From Cenarchaeum sp. SB0662_bin_33 (lineage in GTDB: Archaea > Thermoproteota > Nitrososphaeria > Nitrososphaerales > Nitrosopumilaceae): 10,243 nt of DNA. The notes beneath the pieces are model-generated. The model did no database searches, was not told the origin of the DNA, and saw only the letters and a list, made by a program, of their open reading frames with translations. The translations under genes and the position numbers were made by a program. The stretch spans positions 1 to 10,243 of the forward strand of contig VXON01000094.1 in assembly GCA_009840065.1 (NCBI GenBank), in the 5' to 3' direction. Positions 1 to 6,141 of the stretch are shown in pieces; within the stretch, counting starts at the first letter, position 1, and the number at the start of each line of letters is the position of its first letter.

Positions 1-146
1 CTTCTATTTGAATTTAAAGTATAGATTTGTATGAACGTTAATCAATTTCACTATAGACCTCATTTCCACTCCACACTCCTGATCGTACAGGGCCGCCACT
101 TCCACTCCAAGCGCCATTTTGGGACAGACACCATTAATGGGACAGT

Positions 147-419
147 TCAATGCGGCGTAACTCTTGATATAATGTCCTCATGCGCCAATATCTCCAAGGC
201 CTGCCTACTGCGTTTTGCAGCAATGTCACTCCAAGAGACGCGTAGAGACATCCACACGGCTGCGCGAATCAGTCGCATATCTCTTGCAAGCAGACTCGCC
301 AGCATCCCATCGCCACTCTTCCACCGGGCAAGGACAGCCTCATTACGGTTAAATTCTCTTTTTGGCAAATTACATACACGTGGTAGCATCTTTATTTTCA
401 CACTCAAAGATGTTATCAC
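147..419 (-). CDS. Possible small basic protein, unknown
   Basis: This is a 90-codon frame with a GTG first codon; in-frame GTG at 401 and ATG at 389 are alternative starts. A TATA-like box (428-436) lies 31 nt upstream of the 401 GTG. The product is rich in Arg, Ala and Leu and holds three Trp. Its C-terminal half (about residues 38-80) reads as one or two amphipathic helices, with an SWSDIAAKRSRQALEIL segment that could be a helix-turn-helix-like or coiled segment. Against it, isoleucine codons are largely ATT, unlike the neighbouring genes, and the opposite strand is also open. I do not recognise the family; it may be a remnant or a chance frame. Confidence 0.25.
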   Translation of the reverse strand: MITSLSVKIKMLPRVCNLPKREFNRNEAVLARWKSGDGMLASLLARDMRLIRAAVWMSLRVSWSDIAAKRSRQALEILAHEDIISRVTPH

Positions 420-680
420 AAAATTAGTATTTAACCATGATGCTATTGCTGCTCTTGATGACTGAGTCTATAAGCATTTGATATACCTTCATACACCACA
501 TATTGTGAGGGGGATTAGTATGTACATGTTGAACCGGTGGCAAGAGCCCAACCCCGTCTCCGCATGAAAATCCGGAAGCATCTGCCTGCATATAGTGGTG
601 AGGCATCAAATTTAAGCGTAAAGTACGTAGAATAACCGTAAATTACCACCAACAGTTAATGCACAAAGACCAATACGCCG

Positions 681-688
681 TATATTTT
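681..688 (+). promoter_or_regulatory. TATA-like box before the 716 small ORF
   Basis: The run tatatttt is centred about 31 nt upstream of the ATG at 716, near the distance expected for a leaderless archaeal transcript. It is the main reason for preferring the 716 ATG over the upstream in-frame ATGs at 659 and 695. Confidence 0.35.
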
Positions 689-715
689 TTAGGCATGTGT
701 TGTTACAAAATAGGC

Positions 716-862
716 ATGCTGTATAACTTTGAGCTGCAGATGGCGGGAATAATACTCTTTAGCGCCATGATCGCCGGCGGTGTGGCAATGTGGTATAGGC
801 GAAGGCGCGCCCTCTCAGAGGGCGAGGATGGTGTTCAGGACACCAGTGATAATCTGCGATAA
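716..862 (+). CDS. Possible 48-aa single-helix membrane protein
   Basis: The 48-residue product has a short N-terminal stretch, one hydrophobic helix (about residues 9-27, AGIILFSAMIAGGVAMW), an Arg cluster RRRR at 28-31, and an acidic polar tail rich in Glu, Asp, Gln and Ser. By the positive-inside rule the tail would be cytoplasmic. In-frame upstream ATGs (659, 695) would lengthen it to 67 or 55 aa. The 716 start was chosen because a TATA-like box lies about 31 nt upstream. It converges on bioA and overlaps its last 48 nt antisense. The helix plus charged tail looks like a real small membrane protein, but no family is recognised and the length is within reach of chance. Confidence 0.42.
   Translation: MLYNFELQMAGIILFSAMIAGGVAMWYRRRRALSEGEDGVQDTSDNLR
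808..824. other. Perfect GC-rich hairpin at the bioA stop codon
   Basis: A 7-bp perfect inverted repeat (CGCCCTC / GAGGGCG) is separated by exactly three bases, 815-817, which on the minus strand are the TGA stop codon of bioA. The stem would form in both the bioA mRNA and the convergent small-ORF transcript. It could stabilise the 3' end or slow polymerase. There is no U-tract after it on the minus strand, so it is not a classic intrinsic terminator. Confidence 0.5.
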
Positions 863-2068
863 CTCGTCACCTGATATGGCCAAGGGGGGCACCACGAGTA
901 TTGTATCTCCGAGTGTGCGGAGGTATATGTCGTTTTTACGGCCAATCTGATATATTGTATAGTTGGCAGATTGTGCATTGTGTGTTATATCGACATCTAT
1001 ACCTGCCAGCAGCCCCTTGTACCTCACATCAAGTACCCTGGGCGCATCGGATATCATCTTTAGTCCGTCCGCAAATACATCGGATATGCGCCGTACGTGC
1101 TGCAATAGTTGGCGCTCTTCATACAACTCTAGGTTTCTATGCGCCACGGCGGCGCCTAGTGGATTTCCGGAGAATGTATGACCATGAAAGAGATGCAGAC
1201 TCTCAGAGTAGTCTCCCAGGAAGGCATCATATACTTTGTCGGTCGCCAGCGTGGCCGCCAGAGGCATGTAACCGGCAGTAAGCATCTTGCTGTATACGGC
1301 TATATCGGGCCTAGATTGCAATGCTGCATACTCGGCCATGTGGGAGAGGCGTCCCAGGCCAGTAGCCACCTCATCTACCACAAGCAGCGTGTCATGTTTA
1401 TGACATATCTGAGATACCGAATCCTGAAATGCATCCGGATATATCACTACGCCGCCGGCAGTCTGCGCCCCGCTCTCCATGACCAGAGCGGCAATATCCT
1501 GATTCGACTCTAGTGTCTCGGATATATGATTTAGTGTATCATTCCAGTCGTCCACGCCGTGATTGGGGGTGGGAATACGTATGGATTGGGGGACCATACT
1601 GTAATATGCCCCAAAGAAGGCATCCGAATAACCCGCAGACATTGCGCCTACCGTGTCCCCATGATAACCATTTGATAGACTTGCGAGCATATGCTTTGGA
1701 CATCCCTGATTCTTCCAGTATTGTACGGCCATCTTAAACGCCGACTCCATGGCAGTTGAGCCATCATCCGTATAAAATACATGCTCCATACCGGGACATA
1801 TGCCCACTAGGCACTCTGCTAGAGACTCGGCAGGTGTGTGTGTAATATTAAAGAGTGATGAATGTGGCAGTGTGCGGGCCTGACTATTTAGCGCGTTTAT
1901 CAGTTCGGACTCAGAGTGTCCCCATACATTGCACCACATGGAGGATACGGCATCTAGCATGCGATGTCCTGTAGAGTCCTGCAGCCACATGCCGTCTCCA
2001 CTCACTATCTTCTGAAAACTATCCCATTCGGACATCTGTGTGTTGGGATGCCACACATAGGACCTCAT
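815..2068 (-). CDS. bioA: Adenosylmethionine--8-amino-7-oxononanoate aminotransferase BioA
   Basis: This PLP enzyme converts 8-amino-7-oxononanoate (KAPA) to 7,8-diaminononanoate in cytosolic biotin synthesis, with S-adenosylmethionine as the usual amino donor. The 417-aa length is normal for class III (subgroup II) aminotransferases. Visible motifs are SSMWCNVWGH (42-51), the phosphate-binding DDGSTAMES (101-109), GYHGDT (134-139), the cofactor Asp232 in VVDEVATGLGR, the Schiff-base Lys261 in YSKMLTAGYMPLAATLAT, and HGHTFSGNP (295-303). The GYMPLAATLAT stretch is typical of BioA rather than of other class III members. It is the last gene of the HMG-CoA synthase operon; its ATG overlaps the preceding stop as ATGA, with no Shine-Dalgarno, implying coupled translation. 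Its stop codon sits in the loop of a perfect hairpin. bioD is about 2.9 kb away in another unit; bioB and bioF are not in the window. Confidence 0.95.
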   Translation of the reverse strand: MRSYVWHPNTQMSEWDSFQKIVSGDGMWLQDSTGHRMLDAVSSMWCNVWGHSESELINALNSQARTLPHSSLFNITHTPAESLAECLVGICPGMEHVFYTDDGSTAMESAFKMAVQYWKNQGCPKHMLASLSNGYHGDTVGAMSAGYSDAFFGAYYSMVPQSIRIPTPNHGVDDWNDTLNHISETLESNQDIAALVMESGAQTAGGVVIYPDAFQDSVSQICHKHDTLLVVDEVATGLGRLSHMAEYAALQSRPDIAVYSKMLTAGYMPLAATLATDKVYDAFLGDYSESLHLFHGHTFSGNPLGAAVAHRNLELYEERQLLQHVRRISDVFADGLKMISDAPRVLDVRYKGLLAGIDVDITHNAQSANYTIYQIGRKNDIYLRTLGDTILVVPPLAISGDELSQIITGVLNTILAL

Positions 2069-2580
2069 CCCAGCAGTCCCAGCTTGCTTTGGTTGTGAGC
2101 GCGCGAGAACTCTATCATTCTCTGTAGAAGGTCGGAGAGTGAGGGGGAGCCATCAAGTATACTATAGTAGCAGTCGTATGGGGTCAGTGACCATATGTTC
2201 TGCCGGACAGGCTGTATCTTTGCCATCTCATTCAGCCTTCGTTCGGCCGTATCGCAGTTGTGGGATATCTGTATAATGATGGCTAGGGATGGCTCCCGCT
2301 CTAGTTGCCGCACATTGGGCAGTACTATGTCTACATCCATCCCGTCATATGTGATCTTTCTCTGGCTGGGCGTGGCCGAGACGGTCAGCATATAGTGCAG
2401 TATGCCCGTGGATATGATGACTGCGGCCTCCTCATATGTGACCATGCCCTGTGATTTGCTGATGCAGTGGGGTACGACATATCTGACTAATCCTGCATAG
2501 TCATGTGTGGATACAAGATGCTGAGCAGTGGCAGTATTTAGACGCTCAAAGAGCACATCCTTTATGGGGTTGTCGCTCAT
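2065..2580 (-). CDS. Unknown 171-aa protein between HMG-CoA synthase and BioA
   Basis: I do not recognise this family by name. The product is a soluble-looking mixed alpha/beta protein with no signal peptide or membrane segment. The centre has a predicted strand with KITYDGMDVDIVLPNV (75-90, Asp84), then LAIIIQISHN (99-108) and a helix with AERRLNEMAKIQPVRQNIW (112-130). The order helix with acidic residue (TYEEAAVII, 48-56), strand with Asp84, then strand IIIQI recalls a PD-(D/E)XK nuclease-like core, but Gln104 stands where Glu would be and no catalytic Lys is evident, so this is speculation. Both ends overlap neighbours by 4 nt (ATGA), so it must be co-transcribed and probably translationally coupled with HMG-CoA synthase and bioA. 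The tight coupling makes it a real gene. Confidence 0.85.
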   Translation of the reverse strand: MSDNPIKDVLFERLNTATAQHLVSTHDYAGLVRYVVPHCISKSQGMVTYEEAAVIISTGILHYMLTVSATPSQRKITYDGMDVDIVLPNVRQLEREPSLAIIIQISHNCDTAERRLNEMAKIQPVRQNIWSLTPYDCYYSILDGSPSLSDLLQRMIEFSRAHNQSKLGLLG

Positions 2581-3959
2581 GAGTTGAAGGCATACCGTCG
2601 TTCACTGTTGCTTTTGTCCACATCTGTAAGTATGAACTCGTCCTTCCCTGACAATAGGGATTCATCGGCAGGCATCAGGCCCCGGTGCAACATCTCATAC
2701 TCTTCCAACGTCAGGCGGCGGCGGTTTGCTATATCCGACTCCAGTTCCATATGTGAGACGATATCAAGGTACTCTTCGGTAATCACGCCACTAAAGACCA
2801 TGGCGCTGCTTCCACTGCCGTACGAGCCAAAGCCAATCCGCTTACCTGCTAGGTCTATGCCTTTTTTATGCTCATATTCAAGACTGCTTCTGAATCCCAG
2901 ATACAACGATGCGGTATAGAGATTTCCGATCATCTTTGATGCAATAAGCGAGCTGGAGAGCTTTTCTTCGTACATATCATTGAACTCATCGGTCTCCATG
3001 AGTAGCCGGTTAAACTTACTGTCGTCCTTTATAAAGTCGGGGTTGGCAAGTATGGTCTCGATGGTGCCCGGAGTCTTTGCTATGGGTTCGGCCATACCAA
3101 TCTTCTCTATCATGGGCCCCCAGCGGGGGAGATTCCTCCATTCATGACGCAGTAGATATGCCAAAGCCTTGCGGCCCATGGCGCTGTAGGGAAGATGCAT
3201 GTTCAGATAGTCTATATAATCCAGTATGGACTCGTCAGGGCTAGGTTTTATGAGTCCTGTGGATATTACCTTGGTTTTGTATAGTTCCAGGGCCTTTCGA
3301 ACCTGCATCAGGTATAGGAGATTGGAGTACTGGCCATGTACTATGGGTGTATCCTTCCCAAAGGGGCGGTAAAAGTCATATTCATCACTGATTGATGTGG
3401 CTGTTACCTTGCGATCAAATGTAAGTAGTCGCGGCTCATCGTTTAACAGCATGGCAACGGCACCGGCGCCCTGTGTCATCTCGCCACTAGACCCCAAATC
3501 GTACTTTGCAATATCGGAGACTACCACCAGTGCGTATTGGGAGTCGGCCTCGCCGGCCCTTATCCAGTTTAGATTATCATACAGTGCATAAGAGCCGCTC
3601 ACGCACGCAAACTTTGTCTCAACGCCGCCGCAGTGCTCAAATGTATCAGGTCCGTATACCTGCTCTAACATCCCCACAACATATGCATTCATGGCTTTGG
3701 ACTCATCAAAGGAGGATTCGGTGGATATGTAGAGCCGTCCCACATCCTTGGGTTGTATGTCGTTACGTTTCATGATTTTATAGGCTGCATTGGCCGCCAG
3801 GCAGGCGGGATCCTGGTTGTTATCGACTATGGCCATCTGGTATATGCCCAGACCCTTGCGCATCTTGTCTATGTCTACATCTCGAGCTTCCGCAAAGTCT
3901 TCGGTGTCAACATACAGTTTTGGGATGTATATGGACATATCATCAATTCCCGCAGCCAT
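2577..3959 (-). CDS. Hydroxymethylglutaryl-CoA synthase
   Basis: This enzyme condenses acetyl-CoA with acetoacetyl-CoA to HMG-CoA, the committed entry into the mevalonate route to archaeal isoprenoid lipids. It is a thiolase-fold enzyme of 460 aa, within the family's usual range. Catalytic residues are visible in order: Glu81 in STESSFDESKA, nucleophile Cys119 in KFACVSGS, and His255 in NMHLPYSAMGRKA. Supporting family motifs are EMTQGAGAVAML (160-171), YDFYRPFGKDTPIVHGQYS (194-212) and the C-terminal GFGSYGSGSSAMVFSG. MAAGIDDMSIYIP is a typical start for the family, and a TATA box lies 26 nt upstream of its ATG. It is the first gene of a three-gene operon with the 171-aa protein and bioA. 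The catalytic layout resembles the eukaryotic/bacterial MvaS type. Confidence 0.95.
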   Translation of the reverse strand: MAAGIDDMSIYIPKLYVDTEDFAEARDVDIDKMRKGLGIYQMAIVDNNQDPACLAANAAYKIMKRNDIQPKDVGRLYISTESSFDESKAMNAYVVGMLEQVYGPDTFEHCGGVETKFACVSGSYALYDNLNWIRAGEADSQYALVVVSDIAKYDLGSSGEMTQGAGAVAMLLNDEPRLLTFDRKVTATSISDEYDFYRPFGKDTPIVHGQYSNLLYLMQVRKALELYKTKVISTGLIKPSPDESILDYIDYLNMHLPYSAMGRKALAYLLRHEWRNLPRWGPMIEKIGMAEPIAKTPGTIETILANPDFIKDDSKFNRLLMETDEFNDMYEEKLSSSLIASKMIGNLYTASLYLGFRSSLEYEHKKGIDLAGKRIGFGSYGSGSSAMVFSGVITEEYLDIVSHMELESDIANRRRLTLEEYEMLHRGLMPADESLLSGKDEFILTDVDKSNSERRYAFNS

Positions 3960-3981
3960 CTACAAGACATTATAATGCCTC

Positions 3982-3989
3982 CATATATG
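3982..3989 (-). promoter_or_regulatory. TATA box of the HMG-CoA synthase-bioA operon
   Basis: The palindromic catatatg is centred 26-27 nt upstream of the HMG-CoA synthase ATG (3959), the spacing of a leaderless archaeal promoter. A second AT run (ctatatatatgag, 4003-4013) lies farther upstream and could act as an alternative box. Confidence 0.55.
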
Positions 3990-4053
3990 ATTTTTATGGA
4001 CTCTATATATATGAGATCCAAATAATATATACTTGATATGGTGAGGAGATCCA

Positions 4054-4138
4054 CTGACGGTTTGTTACTTTCCGCATGTGACCACCTAGAGGCTGGCCGC
4101 GCCTAGATGGTGCAGACACATTAACATGTGAGACTTTT
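4054..4138 (+). ncRNA. Candidate small RNA with two hairpins
   Basis: The spacer between the HMG-CoA synthase start and the dsbA-like stop carries two adjacent inverted repeats. The first (4081-4111) pairs accacctag with ctagatggt, with one mismatch in nine. The second (4117-4130) is a perfect CACAT-taac-ATGTG stem-loop. On the plus strand the second is followed after a few bases by a TTTT run (4135-4138). A TATA-like aatatata (4024-4031) would place initiation near 4054. The limits are inferred from these signals only. The minus strand of the same stretch is partly open (4003-4191, GTG start, hydrophobic N-terminus), but no promoter was seen for it. Confidence 0.22.
4081..4111. repeat. Imperfect inverted repeat (hairpin) in spacer
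   Basis: Arms accacctag (4081-4089) and ctagatggt (4103-4111) pair 8 of 9 around a GC-rich 13-nt loop, which itself could form an alternative aggc/gcct pairing. It lies about 125 nt downstream of the dsbA-like stop and about 120 nt upstream of the HMG-CoA synthase ATG, so a dyad regulator site, RNA hairpin or 3' end element are all possible. Confidence 0.45.
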
Positions 4139-4237
4139 ATGCCTGCTAGTACTAAAGTAATTATGATCACTATCTGTAAATCTTTTATCACCCGTATGCA
4201 ACAACATCATCCATGCGGACGATTTTGGTCTTGAAAT

Positions 4238-4897
4238 CTATTCTAGTATAGAGTCAAATACCTGGGCGAACTGCTCGTAGGGCTGGGCGCCTGGTATGTT
4301 TACAACAGTCTGGTTTTGCAGTATCACAAAGAAGGATGGTGTCCCGGTAATGCCCAATGCGCGCGCGTCATTGCTGGTGGATGAGACTGTATCAGAGTAT
4401 CTGCCAGAGTATAAGCATGCAGACCATGCATCTACATCAAGGCCTGCTTCGGCAGCAAGGCTGTGAAGGTTGTCCGTGGATGCCCAGCCGGTGTTCTCTC
4501 CATCCCAGTTGTGATATAATGTGTCATGGTACTCCCAGTATAGGTCCTGTTCTTGGGCGCAGTGGGCGCCCTCGGCAGCAGATATGGAGTCGGGCCCTAT
4601 TATGGTAAAGTCCTTGAACATCATGACTACCTTGCCGGTATCGATATAGTTGGAGACTAGGCGGTCCTTTGTATTGACAAAGAACTGGTGGCAGAAGTGG
4701 CACTGATAGTCTCCAAACTCGACTAGTATGATGGGGGCATCAGGGTCTCCCATTACAGGAGAGGCGTTGTCTGTGAGTGCCGACATTAGTGAGGCCGTAC
4801 GTATATCCATGGATGTGTCATCCTGCATGGATATGGTGTATGCTATGAGCGCGCCGGCCACGGCAACAGCTGCCGCCAGCATGATGTACATCTTCAT
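4238..4897 (-). CDS. Membrane-anchored DsbA-like thioredoxin-fold protein
   Basis: Likely an extracytoplasmic thiol-disulfide oxidoreductase of the DsbA/thioredoxin_4 group. From the 4897 ATG it is 219 aa: an N-terminal hydrophobic segment (about residues 4-22, signal anchor or signal peptide), a linker, then the thioredoxin fold with VEFGDYQCHFCHQF, giving the active-site pair Cys66-His-Phe-Cys69, and the cis-proline loop GITGTPSFFV (Pro187). Two further cysteines (113 and 161) fall in the helical insertion and could form a structural disulfide. An in-frame ATG at 4906 adds three residues; I prefer 4897 because the only good TATA box lies 27 nt upstream of it and no Shine-Dalgarno precedes either. 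It is divergent from bioD across a short spacer. Its partner substrates cannot be told from the sequence. Confidence 0.9.
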   Translation of the reverse strand: MKMYIMLAAAVAVAGALIAYTISMQDDTSMDIRTASLMSALTDNASPVMGDPDAPIILVEFGDYQCHFCHQFFVNTKDRLVSNYIDTGKVVMMFKDFTIIGPDSISAAEGAHCAQEQDLYWEYHDTLYHNWDGENTGWASTDNLHSLAAEAGLDVDAWSACLYSGRYSDTVSSTSNDARALGITGTPSFFVILQNQTVVNIPGAQPYEQFAQVFDSILE

Positions 4898-4919
4898 TAT
4901 GCGCATATTACGGAAGGGG

Positions 4920-4927
4920 CAATATAG
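4920..4927 (-). promoter_or_regulatory. TATA box of the dsbA-like gene
   Basis: On the minus strand ctatattg, within gaggctatattgcc, is centred about 27 nt upstream of the ATG at 4897 but only 18 nt from the ATG at 4906. It therefore supports the shorter protein as a leaderless product. Confidence 0.5.
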
Positions 4928-4964
4928 CCTCTACGCCATGTATCGATTTTGTGTAATTTCATCA

Positions 4965-4972
4965 TGTATATG
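4965..4972 (+). promoter_or_regulatory. TATA box of bioD
   Basis: tgtatatg is centred about 26 nt before the bioD ATG at 4994, with no Shine-Dalgarno between them. With the divergent box at 4920-4927 it makes two separate back-to-back promoters in an 88-96 bp spacer. An inverted pair tgtaat (4952-4957) and attaca (4977-4982) flanks this box and could be a regulator site. Confidence 0.5.
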
Positions 4973-4993
4973 GGAGATTACACAATATGATGC

Positions 4994-5647
4994 ATGAAGA
5001 AATCAGTCTTCATATTGGGAACGGATACGGGAATAGGCAAAACGTATGTGGCAGTCCGTATAATAAGACACATGAGGGAGGCGGGAATTTGTGTGGGTGT
5101 GATGAAACCGTATTCTGCAGGCAAATCTGCCAATTCGGGCGCCAAATCAGAGGATGCTCACGCGCTTGCTAGGGCGGCAGGCGTAACTCCGAACCCGAAC
5201 ATAAATCCAGATCATCAGGAGATGGAGGCATCCCCATACACGAGATGCGTCATGGGTCACGTCCCGCCGGATCCACAAGACATGATCAGGCAGTACAAAG
5301 TGTTAGAGTCTAGGTTTGATGTGATGGTTGTCGAGGGCATGGGCGGTTGCATGGTACCCATACTGCACGACTACTATATGGCAGATTTGGCCCGGGACAT
5401 GGGGCTACCGGCCATCATGGTATCAGACAACAGAATAGGCGCGGTAAATCATTGCATAATGAGTGTTTATATGTGTAGATGCAGGGATGTGCGCCTTGAT
5501 GGCATAATACTAAACATAATGCATACTGACGGATATGATATGGATGTACTACAAAATAGCATAGAGGGGGTGTTGGATATACCTGTGATTGGCACCATAC
5601 AGAATGGCAAACTAGTGATGAATCAGAGCGTGGCAACGCCAAAGTAG
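4994..5647 (+). CDS. bioD: ATP-dependent dethiobiotin synthetase BioD
   Basis: This enzyme closes the ureido ring of dethiobiotin from 7,8-diaminononanoate, CO2 and ATP, the step after BioA, in the cytosol. The 217-aa product is a P-loop protein of usual length. It has Walker A GTDTGIGKT (9-17, Lys16), the substrate Lys38 in VMKPYSAGK, Asp54 in the KSEDAHAL segment, VVEGMGG (112-118), where most members have EGAGG, and a nucleotide-base region IMVSDNRIGAVNHCIM (141-156). The start MKKSVFILGTDTG fits the family, and a TATA box sits 26 nt upstream. It is the only gene of its unit here, not adjacent to bioA. Its last 25 nt overlap the 3' end of dedA in antisense. Confidence 0.95.
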   Translation: MKKSVFILGTDTGIGKTYVAVRIIRHMREAGICVGVMKPYSAGKSANSGAKSEDAHALARAAGVTPNPNINPDHQEMEASPYTRCVMGHVPPDPQDMIRQYKVLESRFDVMVVEGMGGCMVPILHDYYMADLARDMGLPAIMVSDNRIGAVNHCIMSVYMCRCRDVRLDGIILNIMHTDGYDMDVLQNSIEGVLDIPVIGTIQNGKLVMNQSVATPK

Positions 5648-6141
5648 TAACCCACGGCGGTGAGGCCGGTACTCCAGGCACACGAACCGGCAAACGTATA
5701 CAGCAGAAACTTCCCACTCTTCATGTTCAGTATGCCGGCAGGAATGGAGACCAGTTCACGAACGCCAGGAATGCACCGCCCAATCAGAACTGACTTGTCA
5801 CCATATTTGGCAAACCATCTCTCGGCCCGGAGTAGTTTAGATTCTGTAAGTCGTATGCGTCTCATGTATTTGAGCAGTCCCAGACGTCCCACCTTTTTGG
5901 CAAATAGGAATATTACATATGCGCCCAGTGTGGCTCCGCTTCCGCCGACTATGCCCACACCTAGTATGTGGGGCCAGGCCATCTGGGCGTTGAGTATGCT
6001 GTATCCGGCTAGGGGGAATACTATCTCGCTGGGAATGGGAGGAAGTATGGTCTCCAAGAACGCAGCTAAAAATACACCCGGATAGACGTTGTCTGCTATT
6101 ATTGTTAGTATGGGCTGTATGAGGGATTCAAACCAGTTCAT
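5623..6141 (-). CDS. DedA/SNARE-associated family membrane protein
   Basis: A 172-aa polytopic membrane protein. DedA proteins are proton-coupled lipid or small-molecule transporters; several are implicated in flipping of polyprenyl-phosphate or phospholipid, but the substrate here is unknown. Visible family features are the re-entrant motif ETILPPIPSEIVFPLAGY (30-47, Glu39), GSGATLGAYVIFLFAKKVGR with conserved glycines (67-86), and GRCIPGVRELVSIPAGILNMKSGKF (121-145, Arg122 and Arg128), followed by a final hydrophobic segment. It is somewhat shorter than the common ~200-aa members because the C-terminus ends right after GYYFGVATL, where it overlaps bioD antisense. Its ATG overlaps the stop of the upstream cysteine-rich mini-gene (ATGA), so it is probably expressed from that operon. 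A TATA-like ctatatag at 6167-6174 could also drive it alone. Confidence 0.9.
   Translation of the reverse strand: MNWFESLIQPILTIIADNVYPGVFLAAFLETILPPIPSEIVFPLAGYSILNAQMAWPHILGVGIVGGSGATLGAYVIFLFAKKVGRLGLLKYMRRIRLTESKLLRAERWFAKYGDKSVLIGRCIPGVRELVSIPAGILNMKSGKFLLYTFAGSCAWSTGLTAVGYYFGVATL

Larger units (their letters stand above)
1..715. other. Long stretch without a confident gene
   Basis: No open frame here matches a family I recognise, and both strands carry competing frames. A plus-strand frame (31-465) uses ATC and ATT for isoleucine and is histidine/serine rich, unlike the genes in the rest of the window, so I treat it as a shadow. A minus-strand frame (147-419) is somewhat more protein-like and is listed separately at low confidence. 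A 12-bp element (catttccactcc at 61-72, cacttccactcc at 97-108) recurs 36 nt apart. No tRNA T-arm, long inverted repeat or transposase trace was seen. The region may be the eroded remains of genes or a regulatory/accessory spacer. Confidence 0.5.

Noticed and set aside
61..108. Two 12-bp near-identical elements 36 nt apart as a CRISPR-like or tandem repeat
   Set aside because: Only two short copies, with one mismatch and no further units; not an array.
31..465. 144-codon plus-strand frame at the window start
   Set aside because: Histidine/serine-rich composition, ATC/ATT isoleucine codons unlike the confirmed genes, TATA-like sequence only about 15 nt from the ATG, and overlap with a more protein-like frame on the other strand.
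424..606. 60-codon minus-strand frame starting MPHHYMQADASGF
   Set aside because: No promoter at the right distance, low-complexity His/Pro content and no recognisable fold; treated as chance.
510..610. Possible tRNA or structured RNA around the ggttcaa (minus strand) sequence
   Set aside because: The bases after ggttcaa do not complete a T-arm, and no acceptor or anticodon stem could be paired.
4003..4191. 62-codon minus-strand frame with a hydrophobic N-terminus (GTG start)
   Set aside because: Its start lacks a TATA box or Shine-Dalgarno, the second half is encoded by the hairpin and promoter DNA of the HMG-CoA synthase operon, and the C-terminus is built from TATA-like repeats.
6125..6140. 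tRNA T-arm-like ggtttgaatccc (minus strand)
   Set aside because: It is the start of the dedA coding sequence (Trp-Phe-Glu-Ser codons) and has no surrounding cloverleaf.
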